Origin: Actinomycetota bacterium
GTDB lineage: Bacteria; Actinomycetota; Actinomycetes; S36-B12
Length of the DNA stretch: 10,182 nucleotides
Assembly (NCBI GenBank): GCA_010029945.1
Contig: RGQW01000053.1
Coordinates: 1 to 10,182 of the forward strand
Direction: 5' to 3'
The position numbers were made by a program, and so were the translations under genes. Numbering within the stretch: the stretch's first letter is position 1; each line of letters starts with the position of its first letter. Of the stretch, positions 1 through 6,439 are shown in pieces. The notes under the pieces were generated by a model. The model was not told the origin of the DNA, did no database searches, and saw only the letters and a program-made list of their open reading frames with translations.

Positions 1-102
1 GCCAGCCAGGGATCGGCGATCGCCATCTCGGCGGGGGAGGGCGATGCCGCGATCTCGACACCCGGACTCGCTATCGCGGTACTGGCCCCGGCTAGCGCCT
101 GA
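1..102 (+). CDS. C-terminal end of an upstream gene, possibly mannose-6-phosphate isomerase (partial)
   Basis: Frame 1 is open from the window edge to a TGA at 100-102, giving 33 residues. Its third codon positions are strongly G/C, as expected for a real gene here, and the other plus frames look worse (one is very arginine-rich). The residues have the pattern G-S-A-I-A-I-S-A-G-E-G-D-A-A-I-S, then a G-L-A-I-A-V strand. This resembles the last cupin strands of type I phosphomannose isomerases (G-x-S-x-F-V-x-A-G-E ... G-x-L-F-x-A). In several actinobacteria manA lies not far upstream of ahcY, which agrees but does not prove it. The fragment is too short for a firm family call; another cupin-type protein is equally possible. 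Confidence 0.4.
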   Translation, partial: ASQGSAIAISAGEGDAAISTPGLAIAVLAPASA

Positions 103-264
103 GCGAGTCCCGCCCAGCGGTTTTGGGCAAGTCGTGGCAGAATCTGACCGTCGCCGATGGTCCGGAGCCCTGGTTCCCGTCGAGACGCTCCCGTCGGCGT
201 GGCATTCAACGTAGATCGCGCTGTCGTGAGCACCGAAAAAGCAACATCGACAAACGGAGAAAGA
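103..264 (+). promoter_or_regulatory. Upstream region of ahcY with a weak -10-like site and the ribosome binding site
   Basis: This 162-nt gap separates the upstream stop from the ahcY start. A -10-like hexamer CAGAAT lies at 138-143, without a convincing -35 at normal spacing. A clear Shine-Dalgarno sequence GGAGA lies at 256-260, 4 nt before the ATG at 265, and decides that start over an in-frame ATG at 157. If the 138-143 site is used, the leader is roughly 110 nt. I looked for the conserved core of an SAH riboswitch and did not find it. The promoter is tentative; the ribosome binding site is solid. Confidence 0.4.
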
Positions 265-1719
265 ATGTCCCTGACCAAAGCTGACGGCACCCCCGACTAC
301 AAGGTTGCCGATCTATCCCTCGCGGAGTTCGGACGCGACGAGATTCGCCTGGCCGAGCATGAAATGCCCGGTCTGATCGCGATGCGCGAGGAATACGGCG
401 ATTCCAAGCCGCTCTCCGGAGCACGCATCACCGGATCGCTCCACATGACCATCCAGACAGCGGTTCTGATCGAGACGCTGACTGCACTCGGCGCCGACGT
501 TCGCTGGGCGTCCTGCAACATCTTCTCTACCCAGGACCATGCCGCGGCCGCGGTTGTCGTGGGCCCGAACGGTTCGCCAGAGGACCCGCAGGGGATCCCC
601 GTGTACGCCTGGAAGGGCGAGACGCTCGAGGAGTACTGGTGGTGCACCGAGCAGGTGCTCGACTGGCCCGAGGGTGGTCCGAACATGATCCTCGATGACG
701 GAGGAGATGCCACGCTGCTCGTGCACAAGGGTGCGGAATTCGAGAAGGCCGGTGTCGTTCCTTCGAGTGACGAGAGTGACTCCGAGGAGTACCGGGTCAT
801 CCTGCACACACTGCGGGAATCGCTCGCGAACTCGCCCGACCGCTTCACAAAGATCGCTGCCGGGATCACGGGAGTGACGGAGGAAACCACCACGGGTGTC
901 TTGCGTTTGTATGACATGCAGCGTGACGGCTCGCTTCTGTTCCCGGCCATCAACGTCAACGACTCAGTCACCAAGAGCAAGTTCGACAACAAGTACGGCT
1001 GCCGCCACTCGTTGGTCGATGGCATCAACCGAGCAACCGACACGCTCATCGGCGGCAAGGTCGCCGTGGTGTTCGGCTACGGCGATGTCGGTAAAGGTTC
1101 TGCGGACTCCTTGCGGGGCCAGGGTGCTCGCGTGATCGTCACCGAGGTTGACCCCATCTGTGCTCTGCAGGCCGCCATGGACGGCTACCAGGTGGCAAGA
1201 CTCGAAGACGTGATCGGTGAGGCGGACATCTTCATCACGGCCACGGGCTGCTTCGACGTCATCACCGCCGATGACATGCAGAAGATGAAGCACCAGGCGA
1301 TCGTCGGCAACATCGGACACTTCGATAACGAGATCGACATGGCGGGCCTCGCTGCTCTGCCGGGCGTCACCCGCAAGACCATCAAGCCACAGGTTGACGA
1401 GTGGACCTTCGCCGATGGCCGCAGCATCATCGTGCTGTCCGAGGGTCGTTTGCTGAACCTCGGGAACGCCACCGGACACCCGTCGTTCGTGATGAGTAAT
1501 TCGTTCACGAACCAGGTGCTCGCCCAGATCGAACTGTTCACCAAGCGTGACGAGTACCCGATCGGCGTGTACACACTGCCCAAGCACCTCGACGAGAAGG
1601 TGGCGCGTCTGCACCTCGATGCGCTCGGCGTGCGCCTGACGGAGTTGAACAAGCAGCAGGCGGAGTATCTCGGTGTGGACGTTGCCGGGCCCTACAAGCC
1701 GGACCACTACCGCTACTAG
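265..1719 (+). CDS. ahcY: Adenosylhomocysteinase (S-adenosyl-L-homocysteine hydrolase)
   Basis: This cytosolic NAD-dependent enzyme splits S-adenosylhomocysteine, the by-product of SAM-dependent methylation, into adenosine and homocysteine, keeping the methyl cycle running. The protein has 484 residues, normal for actinobacterial forms. Visible motifs are G-S-L-H-M-T at 57-62, D-D-G-G-D at 144-148, E-E-T-T-T-G at 206-211, the catalytic K237/D241/N242 in T-K-S-K-F-D-N, the Rossmann NAD site G-Y-G-D-V-G-K-G at 271-278, G-N-I-G-H-F-D at 348-354, and the typical C-terminal K-P-D-H-Y-R-Y. An acidic segment around 153-190 matches the insertion seen in mycobacterial-type enzymes. The ATG at 265 is preferred because of GGAGA just upstream and because similarity begins there; the in-frame ATG at 157 would add 36 residues with no family likeness. 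A strong terminator follows the stop, so this is the end of its transcription unit. Confidence 0.97.
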   Translation: MSLTKADGTPDYKVADLSLAEFGRDEIRLAEHEMPGLIAMREEYGDSKPLSGARITGSLHMTIQTAVLIETLTALGADVRWASCNIFSTQDHAAAAVVVGPNGSPEDPQGIPVYAWKGETLEEYWWCTEQVLDWPEGGPNMILDDGGDATLLVHKGAEFEKAGVVPSSDESDSEEYRVILHTLRESLANSPDRFTKIAAGITGVTEETTTGVLRLYDMQRDGSLLFPAINVNDSVTKSKFDNKYGCRHSLVDGINRATDTLIGGKVAVVFGYGDVGKGSADSLRGQGARVIVTEVDPICALQAAMDGYQVARLEDVIGEADIFITATGCFDVITADDMQKMKHQAIVGNIGHFDNEIDMAGLAALPGVTRKTIKPQVDEWTFADGRSIIVLSEGRLLNLGNATGHPSFVMSNSFTNQVLAQIELFTKRDEYPIGVYTLPKHLDEKVARLHLDALGVRLTELNKQQAEYLGVDVAGPYKPDHYRY

Positions 1720-1744
1720 GTCACCTTCGACCGCACAACCTCCC

Positions 1745-1782
1745 ACGTCGGGGCCGCACCGTGGTGCGGCCCCGACGTTTTT
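1745..1782 (+). terminator. Intrinsic terminator of ahcY
   Basis: A near-perfect inverted repeat has its left arm at 1745-1760 and its right arm at 1763-1778, joined by a minimal GT turn (in practice a tetraloop). The stem is about 14-16 bp and almost entirely G/C, followed by a T run at 1778-1782. It starts 25 nt after the ahcY stop. Read on the minus strand the hairpin is the same, but no T run follows it, so it is a standard terminator only for plus-strand transcripts. It could still hinder leftward transcription from the pxp operon. Confidence 0.9.
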
Positions 1783-1813
1783 GTAGGCAGGTCGGTTATC
1801 CGACCGGGGCCGG

Positions 1814-2523
1814 CTACGGCAGGTCGTGGGGGTTACAGGCATGCTCGGGATCGGATCCGATGCGGGGATGCGTGGGCCGCTGAGACGCAGCCCCGAACGT
1901 GCGCAGGCATCGACCTGCCAGGTACCCGCGCACAGAAGTTCGGCTTTCTCTTGATCGAAGGCCACCACCGCTATCTCGCTCGGTGCCGACTCCTCGGTAC
2001 GCACGAAGCACCCCACGCGATCGTCCTGTGTGCGGGCGGAGCCCATGAGCACGTCACCAGGAGATAGTGGCGAGCCATCTCCCCGTGGGCCACCAAGGTG
2101 GGAGAAGGAGTCGGTTGCCGCGGATTTCAGAATGGTGCGGGGTTGCCAGTCGGACAGTGCCACGTACGCCGGTCCGGGTCCTCGGTGATGAATGGTCACC
2201 GTTGTTGCGGGCGAGACATCGACCGCCACGGCGTGTGGCGCCCGATGACCATCCACGGTGAGATCTGCCGGGCCCACCAGCGCCAGTGTTTGCCTCTGGT
2301 GGATGGTGAGTGTCACGTCAGAACCGAGGATTTCCAGCGTTGGATGAGGGCCGTCAAGGGTGCCGTGGACCAGTGCGTGAGCGAGCCGGTGTCGTCCTCG
2401 ATGCCATGCGCCCGATCGCGGGACGCCGACGTCGGTCAATCCCTGTCGACCTGCATCTTGAACGGTGGCGAGGCCGACCGTGTCGATGGTGGCGATGGGC
2501 TCATCCGCGCGTGAGGGGTTCAC
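1814..2523 (-). CDS. pxpC: PxpC-like 5-oxoprolinase subunit (AHS2 / biotin-dependent carboxyltransferase family), C-terminally truncated and without a nearby in-frame stop
   Basis: PxpC is one of three subunits (PxpA, PxpB, PxpC) of the ATP-dependent bacterial 5-oxoprolinase. The start is a GTG at 2523-2521 overlapping the pxpB stop by 4 nt (GTGA), so the two are probably translationally coupled. Family features are T-V-Q-D-A-G-R at 20-26, G-V-P-R-S-G-A at 33-39, an L-E-I-L-G-S strand near 63-68, L-S-P-G-D-V-L near 152-158, and W-Q-V-D ... R-S-G-L-R-L-S-G-P at 202-217. Similarity fades after about residue 230. The C-terminal block of the family, with its conserved D-x-x-T-T-G-G-Y-P stretch, is absent in all frames. 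The reading frame then stays open to 964, antisense to ahcY, where it has no family resemblance. The left boundary given here is the nearest stop in a neighbouring frame (TAG, 1816-1814), reached if the G run at 1828-1832 had one more base. It is also more divergent than PxpA or PxpB. It may be a decaying gene or an assembly defect. Confidence 0.6.
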
Positions 2524-3194
2524 GGCGTGGGCCCCTGGTTGATCGCAGCAAAGCGCACGGTGGCACCGGGCACGAGCAAGGTCGGTCGGCTGTCATTGTG
2601 CGGATCGAAAAGCGTGCGCCGGCTGGTGCCGATGAGGTGCCAGCCACCGGGGGAGGACGTCGGGTAGACGGCGCTCATTCCGGCCGCGAGAGCCACACTG
2701 CCCGCGGGAACCATCGCCCGAGGCGTTGTCCGTCGTGGCAGGGAGGACCAGGGCAGGAGGGGAGCCTCGATCGGTTCGAGGTAGCCGAAACCCGGAGCGA
2801 AGCCCATCAGCGCTACGCGCCACCGCTGCGAGGTGTGTGCCTGGACCAATTCGGTGTCGGAGAGACCAAAGAAGGTCGCGGTAGGCACGAGATCGGGTCC
2901 GTCGTAAACCACGTCGATCGTGATGGTTGCATCCGTTGCGGGCGCCTGGGAGGTCTCCGGTGCGTGCGATGCTTTTGGTGATCGGTCGACGGAGGCGAGA
3001 ACGCGTCGAACGTCAGCTTCCAGGTTGATGTCCGGACTGAGCACTTCGACCATCAGCGTCGAGATCCCTCGACGCACGACGGCCTCGGGCAAAGCTCGCA
3101 TGACAGTGGTCGCGACCAACTCGCGATCAATGGGTGAGGCAACGTCAATGACGACAGCGCGGTCTCCGAACCACGATGTCTTATGCGTGGTCAC
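2520..3194 (-). CDS. pxpB: 5-oxoprolinase subunit PxpB (AHS1 / KipI family)
   Basis: The product is 224 residues, normal for this family, and is the partner of PxpC. Together with PxpA they convert 5-oxoproline to L-glutamate using ATP. Recognisable blocks are an N-terminal W-F-G-D-R-A segment, the strand I-D-V-V-Y-D-G-P-D-L at 93-102, G-F-A-P-G-F-G-Y-L at 131-139, R-R-T-T-P-R-A-M-V-P-A-G-S-V-A at 154-168, and V-Y-P-T-S-S-P-G-G-W-H-L-I-G at 176-189, with the closing L-L-V-P-G-A-T-V-R-F strand. Residues about 70-88 form a Ser/Pro/Ala-rich linker between the two lobes. The start is GTG at 3194-3192, 26 nt after pxpA; the stop overlaps the pxpC start. All key blocks are intact, so the protein itself looks functional. 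An older name is kinase A inhibitor-like (KipI) protein. Confidence 0.9.
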   Translation of the reverse strand: MTTHKTSWFGDRAVVIDVASPIDRELVATTVMRALPEAVVRRGISTLMVEVLSPDINLEADVRRVLASVDRSPKASHAPETSQAPATDATITIDVVYDGPDLVPTATFFGLSDTELVQAHTSQRWRVALMGFAPGFGYLEPIEAPLLPWSSLPRRTTPRAMVPAGSVALAAGMSAVYPTSSPGGWHLIGTSRRTLFDPHNDSRPTLLVPGATVRFAAINQGPTP

Positions 3195-3220
3195 GATGTC
3201 ACCGGCATCTCGTGACCGAC

Positions 3221-3994
3221 CTACGCGTCACCATCAGCGATGGGCGCAATGCTGACCCCGTGCGCGATGAGTTCCGCGCGAACAGCTTCAGCCATCGCCG
3301 CGGCTTCGGGGGAGTCTGAGTGCACACACAGGGTTCGGGCTGCCAGGTCGATGACGGTGCCATCGATCGTGTCGACCTGTTGGTTGAGTGCGATGCTGAG
3401 AGCCTGTGACACCGCCACCGGTAGGTCCTCGTGCACGGCTCCCGCCAGGGAACGGGGCACCAGCGTTCCGTCGGCGTTGTAGGCCCGATCGACGAAGGCC
3501 TCGGCGACAAAGCGAATAGTGGACGCCTCGGCGACGTCCTGCAGGCGCGACCCCGCCGCCCCTGTGACGTACAGATCGGCTCCGATTTCGGTGGAAACTT
3601 TCGTGACTGCAGCGATGAAAGGTTCGGCGATGGCATCGTCGGTGGCGGCATCGTGGTAGAGCGCTCCGTGGGCTTTGACGTGAGTAAGTGAGGTTCCTGC
3701 AGCCGAGCAGGCTGTCGCCACCGCACGGATCTGGTGTCGAAGAACCTCGGTCAGTTGGGTGGCGTCGTACTCGCCCTTCATCGACACGCGACCGAAATTG
3801 GCTCGGTCCGGGTACGAGGGGTGTGCCCCGACGGCGACGTCTCGACGAGCGCATTGCTCGACGGTTGCGCGCAAGATCTCATCTCCGCCCGCGTGACCTC
3901 CCGCGGCGACGTTCGCCGATGTGACGACATCCAGGAGGGTTGCGTCGTCGCCGCATTCCTCGCCGACGTCTGCGTTCAGGTCGATGATCGGCAC
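3221..3994 (-). CDS. pxpA: 5-oxoprolinase subunit PxpA (LamB/YcsF family)
   Basis: The protein is 257 residues, the usual length, and is the third component of the ATP-dependent 5-oxoprolinase. Family motifs appear in order: D-L-N-A-D-V-G-E at 5-12, S-A-N-V-A-A-G-G-H-A-G-G at 26-37, V-G-A-H-P-S-Y-P-D at 55-63 with F-G-R at 67-69, V-K-A-H-G-A-L-Y at 106-113, E-A-F-V-D-R-A-Y at 165-172, and C-V-H-S-D-S-P at 223-229. The start is GTG at 3994-3992, directly before the first conserved strand. The frame is open further upstream to 4171, but that extension reads antisense through the arsC end and has no family likeness. No good Shine-Dalgarno precedes this GTG, so it may depend on coupling to arsC, whose stop is 23 nt upstream. 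This links 5-oxoproline use to the arsenic operon. Confidence 0.93.
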   Translation of the reverse strand: MPIIDLNADVGEECGDDATLLDVVTSANVAAGGHAGGDEILRATVEQCARRDVAVGAHPSYPDRANFGRVSMKGEYDATQLTEVLRHQIRAVATACSAAGTSLTHVKAHGALYHDAATDDAIAEPFIAAVTKVSTEIGADLYVTGAAGSRLQDVAEASTIRFVAEAFVDRAYNADGTLVPRSLAGAVHEDLPVAVSQALSIALNQQVDTIDGTVIDLAARTLCVHSDSPEAAAMAEAVRAELIAHGVSIAPIADGDA

Positions 3995-4017
3995 GCACGC
4001 GAGCCTAGGTGACGGTT

Positions 4018-4422
4018 TTAGGTGGGCAACAGTTCGTCTATCAGCGCTTGGACTCGGGTCTTGATCTCGTCTCGGATTGGTCGAACCGAGTCCACTCCTT
4101 TGCCGGCCGGATCGTCGAGTTCCCAGTCCTCGTAGCGCTTGCCCGGAAAGACCGGGCAGGTATCCCCGCATCCCATGGTGATGACTACGTCGGAGGCCTG
4201 AACCGCGTCGGTGGTGAGCACCTTCGGGGTCTGAGCGCTGATGTCGATGCCTTCTTCGGCCATTGCTTCCACGGCGGCCGGATTCACGCGTTCCCCGGGG
4301 GCCGAACCAGCGGAGCGAACCTCGATGTCACCACCCGACAGGTGTGCCAGGTAGGCCGCTGCCATCTGCGACCGGCCGGCGTTGTGGACGCAGACGAAGA
4401 GGACGGAGGGCTTATCGGTCAT
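4018..4422 (-). CDS. arsC: Arsenate reductase, low-molecular-weight phosphatase fold, probably mycothiol-dependent
   Basis: ArsC reduces As(V) to As(III) in the cytoplasm. The 134-residue protein starts with the strand V-L-F-V followed by the phosphatase P-loop C-V-H-N-A-G-R-S at 11-18 (C-x5-R with nucleophile C11), and ends the core with E-L-D-D-P-A-G at 101-107, which holds the catalytic aspartate. Two further cysteines lie in M-G-C-G-D-T-C-P (C85 and C89). Their spacing differs from the thioredoxin-linked pI258 enzyme and resembles the actinobacterial enzymes that use mycothiol and mycoredoxin; that electron donor is an inference. The ATG at 4422 is chosen because similarity starts there and a GAAAGAAG ribosome binding site lies just upstream, within the end of aqpS. 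It begins 1 nt after the aqpS stop, so the two are co-translated. Confidence 0.94.
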   Translation of the reverse strand: MTDKPSVLFVCVHNAGRSQMAAAYLAHLSGGDIEVRSAGSAPGERVNPAAVEAMAEEGIDISAQTPKVLTTDAVQASDVVITMGCGDTCPVFPGKRYEDWELDDPAGKGVDSVRPIRDEIKTRVQALIDELLPT

Positions 4423-4423
4423 G

Positions 4424-5119
4424 TCAGCTTCTTTCGTGAACGGGTTGAGGTAGATCGAGAGGTTCAGGCTTGGTGCGGGGGTAGAGAAGATCGGTGAGGA
4501 GCGATCCGATCGCGGCACCGATGAGTTGGAAGGCGATGAACGGGAGAACATCGCTGGGCGCGATGCCGGTGAACGTATCGGTCATCGATCGACCGATCGT
4601 CACGGCAGGGTTAGCGAATGACGTCGACGATGTGAAGAAGTAGGCGGCACCGATCCATGCGGGAACGAGCAGGGGGCCGAGGTGCCCTCGACCGGTGCGG
4701 GTCAAGATCCCGATGATGGCGATCAGGCCGGCGGTTGCGACAACCTCTCCCAGCCAGATGGGAAAGCCGCTGCGTGCGTTGGTGGAAGGGTCGAAAGCGG
4801 GTAGGTCGAACATGACGTTGGCGAGAGCGACCCCGCACAACCCTCCGAGTATCTGGACAACGATGTAGCTGAGGCCTTCGAGGACTCGGACTTCACGTTT
4901 GACCAGCGTCACGGTGGTGACGGCTGGGTTGAAGTGGGCGCCGGAGATCGGCCCGAGCATCCAAATGAGGACGCCCAGAGCGAGAACGGTGCTCATCATG
5001 TTGAGGATCAAGATGACGGCCGCGTCGCCGGTGAGGGCGGATCCCATGATTCCGCTGCCCACCACGGCGGCGACGAGCATGGCGGTTCCGAGGTACTCGG
5101 CAAAGAGGCGACGCACCAT
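4424..5119 (-). CDS. aqpS: MIP-family aquaglyceroporin, arsenic-associated (AqpS-like)
   Basis: This is a membrane channel of 231 residues with six hydrophobic helices and two half-helices. The two NPA motifs are H-F-N-P-A-V at 62-67 and F-A-N-P-A-V-T at 168-174. The residue after the second NPA is valine (V173) where water-selective aquaporins have the selectivity-filter arginine. That change widens the pore and is typical of the aquaporins found in ars operons, best known from Sinorhizobium meliloti AqpS, which lets arsenite made by ArsC leave the cell down its gradient. The start is ATG at 5119-5117, with AAGG about 8 nt upstream. It is the first gene of the leftward operon and is divergent from arsR. 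Arsenite as substrate is inferred from the neighbours and the pore residue. A general glycerol or metalloid channel is the alternative. Confidence 0.9.
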   Translation of the reverse strand: MVRRLFAEYLGTAMLVAAVVGSGIMGSALTGDAAVILILNMMSTVLALGVLIWMLGPISGAHFNPAVTTVTLVKREVRVLEGLSYIVVQILGGLCGVALANVMFDLPAFDPSTNARSGFPIWLGEVVATAGLIAIIGILTRTGRGHLGPLLVPAWIGAAYFFTSSTSFANPAVTIGRSMTDTFTGIAPSDVLPFIAFQLIGAAIGSLLTDLLYPRTKPEPLDLPQPVHERS

Positions 5120-5163
5120 GCCGTGACCTTGTCATCCATATAGATGTATGTCAATATAAAGGC
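5120..5163. promoter_or_regulatory. Divergent arsR / aqpS control region with a palindromic operator
   Basis: The 44-nt spacer is strikingly AT-rich for this genome. It holds the imperfect palindrome CATCCATAT/AGATGTATG at 5133-5150, in which 7 of 9 positions pair between the half-sites. Its size and place fit an ArsR-family operator that blocks both promoters. A consensus -35 hexamer TTGACA for aqpS lies on the minus strand at 5154-5149, directly beside the dyad, but I see no good -10 at 16-18 nt from it. On the plus strand TATAAA at 5155-5160 could be a -10 for arsR, with TTGTCA at 5129-5134 as an over-spaced -35. The operator call is better supported than either promoter. Confidence 0.6.
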
Positions 5164-5553
5164 GTGCCTGTCGCCACCAGTTCGCCGCAAACTCGACGCG
5201 AGGCTTGCTCGACTGTCCCGGCAACTGGTCGGGTGACCAACGGCCCGGCATGTTGTCCGGGCGGACTTGGAGCTCCGATCTCGCGGTCAACGGCGGAAGA
5301 ACTCGCCGGGCTACTGAAAGCCGTGGCCGACCCCGCTCGCCTGCAGATACTCGCGCACTTGCGATCGAAGCCGAATTGCGAAGCGTGCGTGTGCGATGTC
5401 ACCGACGCTCTCGGGCTGTCACAGCCGACGGTCAGTCACCACTTGAAGGTCCTCGTCGGGGCCGGACTCGTCAGCACCGAGAAGCGCGGGTACTGGACGT
5501 GGTACCGAGTTCTGCCGAGCCGACTAACAGAACTGTCGATGGTGCTCGCGTAA
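5164..5553 (+). CDS. arsR: ArsR-family arsenic-responsive transcriptional repressor
   Basis: ArsR binds operator DNA as a dimer and lets go when As(III) is bound, switching on the ars genes. The 129-residue product has a winged helix-turn-helix from about 44 to 120. It includes L-K-A-V-A-D-P-A-R-L at 51-60, the recognition helix region L-S-Q-P-T-V-S-H-H-L-K-V-L at 85-97, and the wing E-K-R-G-Y-W-T-W-Y at 106-114. Candidate metal ligands are the N-terminal pair C30-C31 (A-C-C-P-G-G) and C72, C75 and C77 in C-E-A-C-V-C-D. An N-terminal cysteine pair plus one helix cysteine is the arrangement known from Corynebacterium glutamicum ArsR. The start at GTG 5164 is uncertain: the nearest purine run is too close for a normal ribosome binding site, so the message may be nearly leaderless, or GTG 5233 may be used, which would still keep both cysteine clusters. 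Confidence 0.9.
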   Translation: MPVATSSPQTRREACSTVPATGRVTNGPACCPGGLGAPISRSTAEELAGLLKAVADPARLQILAHLRSKPNCEACVCDVTDALGLSQPTVSHHLKVLVGAGLVSTEKRGYWTWYRVLPSRLTELSMVLA

Positions 5554-5617
5554 CGTTCGCCGATCTCACGTTGGACGCAGCGTCGGCAATGTCGGGGGCA
5601 ACCCGCACAATGGGTTC
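5554..5617 (+). promoter_or_regulatory. Spacer between arsR and the CPBP gene with a probable leaderless promoter
   Basis: A -10-like hexamer CACAAT sits at 5606-5611, exactly 6 nt before the GTG at 5618. That is the geometry of actinobacterial leaderless transcripts, where transcription begins at the start codon itself, and no Shine-Dalgarno is visible before GTG 5618 or ATG 5621. The -35 is weak (TCGGCA at 5583-5588, 17-nt spacing). The -10 is enclosed by a small inverted repeat, AACCC at 5600-5604 and GGGTT at 5612-5616, which might be a regulator site. No terminator for arsR is visible here. Confidence 0.4.
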
Positions 5618-6439
5618 GTGATGCCTCCGGTGAACGACGGATCGAACGACGGATCGAACGAGCAATCTGTCCAGGCTCTCCCCGACGATCCAGGTTCGTA
5701 TCCCGGGTGCCCGGCGACGGTCGCGGAGGCCACGGCGCGCGGTGAAGTTCTTCGCACCCCGCAGTGGGGGATCGGTTCGGCGGTCATGTCTATCGTCGCT
5801 GCGATTGTTCTCGGGTTGGCGGCTGCGATTCCGTTGTTGCTTCTGGATGCACCGCTGCCCGTTACCGCCTTGGTGGGGACGGTGGTGCCCTGGATCGGCC
5901 TTGCCGGCTGGCCGCTGATCGTCACTCGACTTCGGGGCAATGGACCGCGCATTGATCTCGGCATTCGATTGACGTGGAGCGATGTCGGCTGGGGAGTCAT
6001 TGCTGGAGTTGTGGGATTGATCTTGGCCGGCATTGTCGCTGTCATCACCCAGGCCATCGCTGGGGACTTCTCCTCTGCCGCCGGTGAGATTGCTGTCGAG
6101 TTGCGAGAAGCGGGGCCTTTTTGGGCCTTGCTGGTATTTGCCATCATGGTGATGGTGGGGGCGCCGATCGTTGAGGAGCTCGCCTTCCGCGGGATGCTGT
6201 ACAACTCCTTGCGCAAACGCGGCGTCGGAGCGGTGTGGACGATCGCTATTACGACCGTCGCATTCTCCGCTTTTCACTTTGAGCCCGTCCGATTCTTCCT
6301 CCTGTTGCCCATTGGAGTCGTCTACGGATGGGTGCGGTGGAAGACGGGGTCTTTAGGGGCTTCCATGGTCGCTCACGGGGTGAATAACACCCCGGCTGCC
6401 CTTGTTGTTCTCCTCGGGGTTCCCGAGATGACACCATAG
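5618..6439 (+). CDS. CPBP-family intramembrane metalloprotease (CAAX protease / Abi type)
   Basis: This is a 273-residue polytopic membrane protein. After a hydrophilic, probably disordered N-terminus (about 1-50, Asn/Asp/Gly/Ser-rich), hydrophobic helices lie near 53-75, 80-103, 121-147, 166-184, 204-221, 226-239 and 248-267. All family active-site motifs are present: E-E-x-x-F-R-G at 186-192, histidine H220 in A-F-H-F, and H253 in A-H-G-V-N-N. These glutamates and histidines bind the metal in Rce1-type proteases. The bacterial substrate is unknown; family members process prenylated peptides or act in bacteriocin self-protection, and nothing here identifies a target. The start is GTG 5618 or the adjacent ATG 5621. 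The stop is only 4 nt before mtrA, so it is probably co-transcribed with the mtrAB-lpqB module and may act on the envelope. Confidence 0.9.
   Translation: MMPPVNDGSNDGSNEQSVQALPDDPGSYPGCPATVAEATARGEVLRTPQWGIGSAVMSIVAAIVLGLAAAIPLLLLDAPLPVTALVGTVVPWIGLAGWPLIVTRLRGNGPRIDLGIRLTWSDVGWGVIAGVVGLILAGIVAVITQAIAGDFSSAAGEIAVELREAGPFWALLVFAIMVMVGAPIVEELAFRGMLYNSLRKRGVGAVWTIAITTVAFSAFHFEPVRFFLLLPIGVVYGWVRWKTGSLGASMVAHGVNNTPAALVVLLGVPEMTP
5633..5662 (+). repeat. Short tandem 12-bp repeat inside the CPBP gene
   Basis: The unit AACGACGGATCG occurs twice in tandem (5633-5644 and 5645-5656), followed by a partial third copy. It keeps frame and encodes N-D-G-S-N-D-G-S-N-E in the hydrophilic N-terminal tail, where copy number could vary without harming the membrane core. 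Confidence 0.85.

Noticed and set aside
157..264. N-terminal extension of ahcY from the ATG at 157
   Set aside because: The extra 36 residues have no family likeness, and a clear GGAGA lies just before the ATG at 265.
103..264. SAH-sensing riboswitch upstream of ahcY
   Set aside because: The conserved core of the SAH riboswitch is not visible; only a normal ribosome binding site and a weak promoter-like hexamer are.
1745..1778. Bidirectional terminator serving both ahcY and pxpC
   Set aside because: On the minus strand no T run follows the hairpin, so only the ahcY direction has the full signal.
964..1800. Long open frame antisense to ahcY continuing from pxpC
   Set aside because: It is the mirror of a strongly biased gene in GC-rich DNA; the translated part resembles no domain I know and crosses the ahcY terminator.
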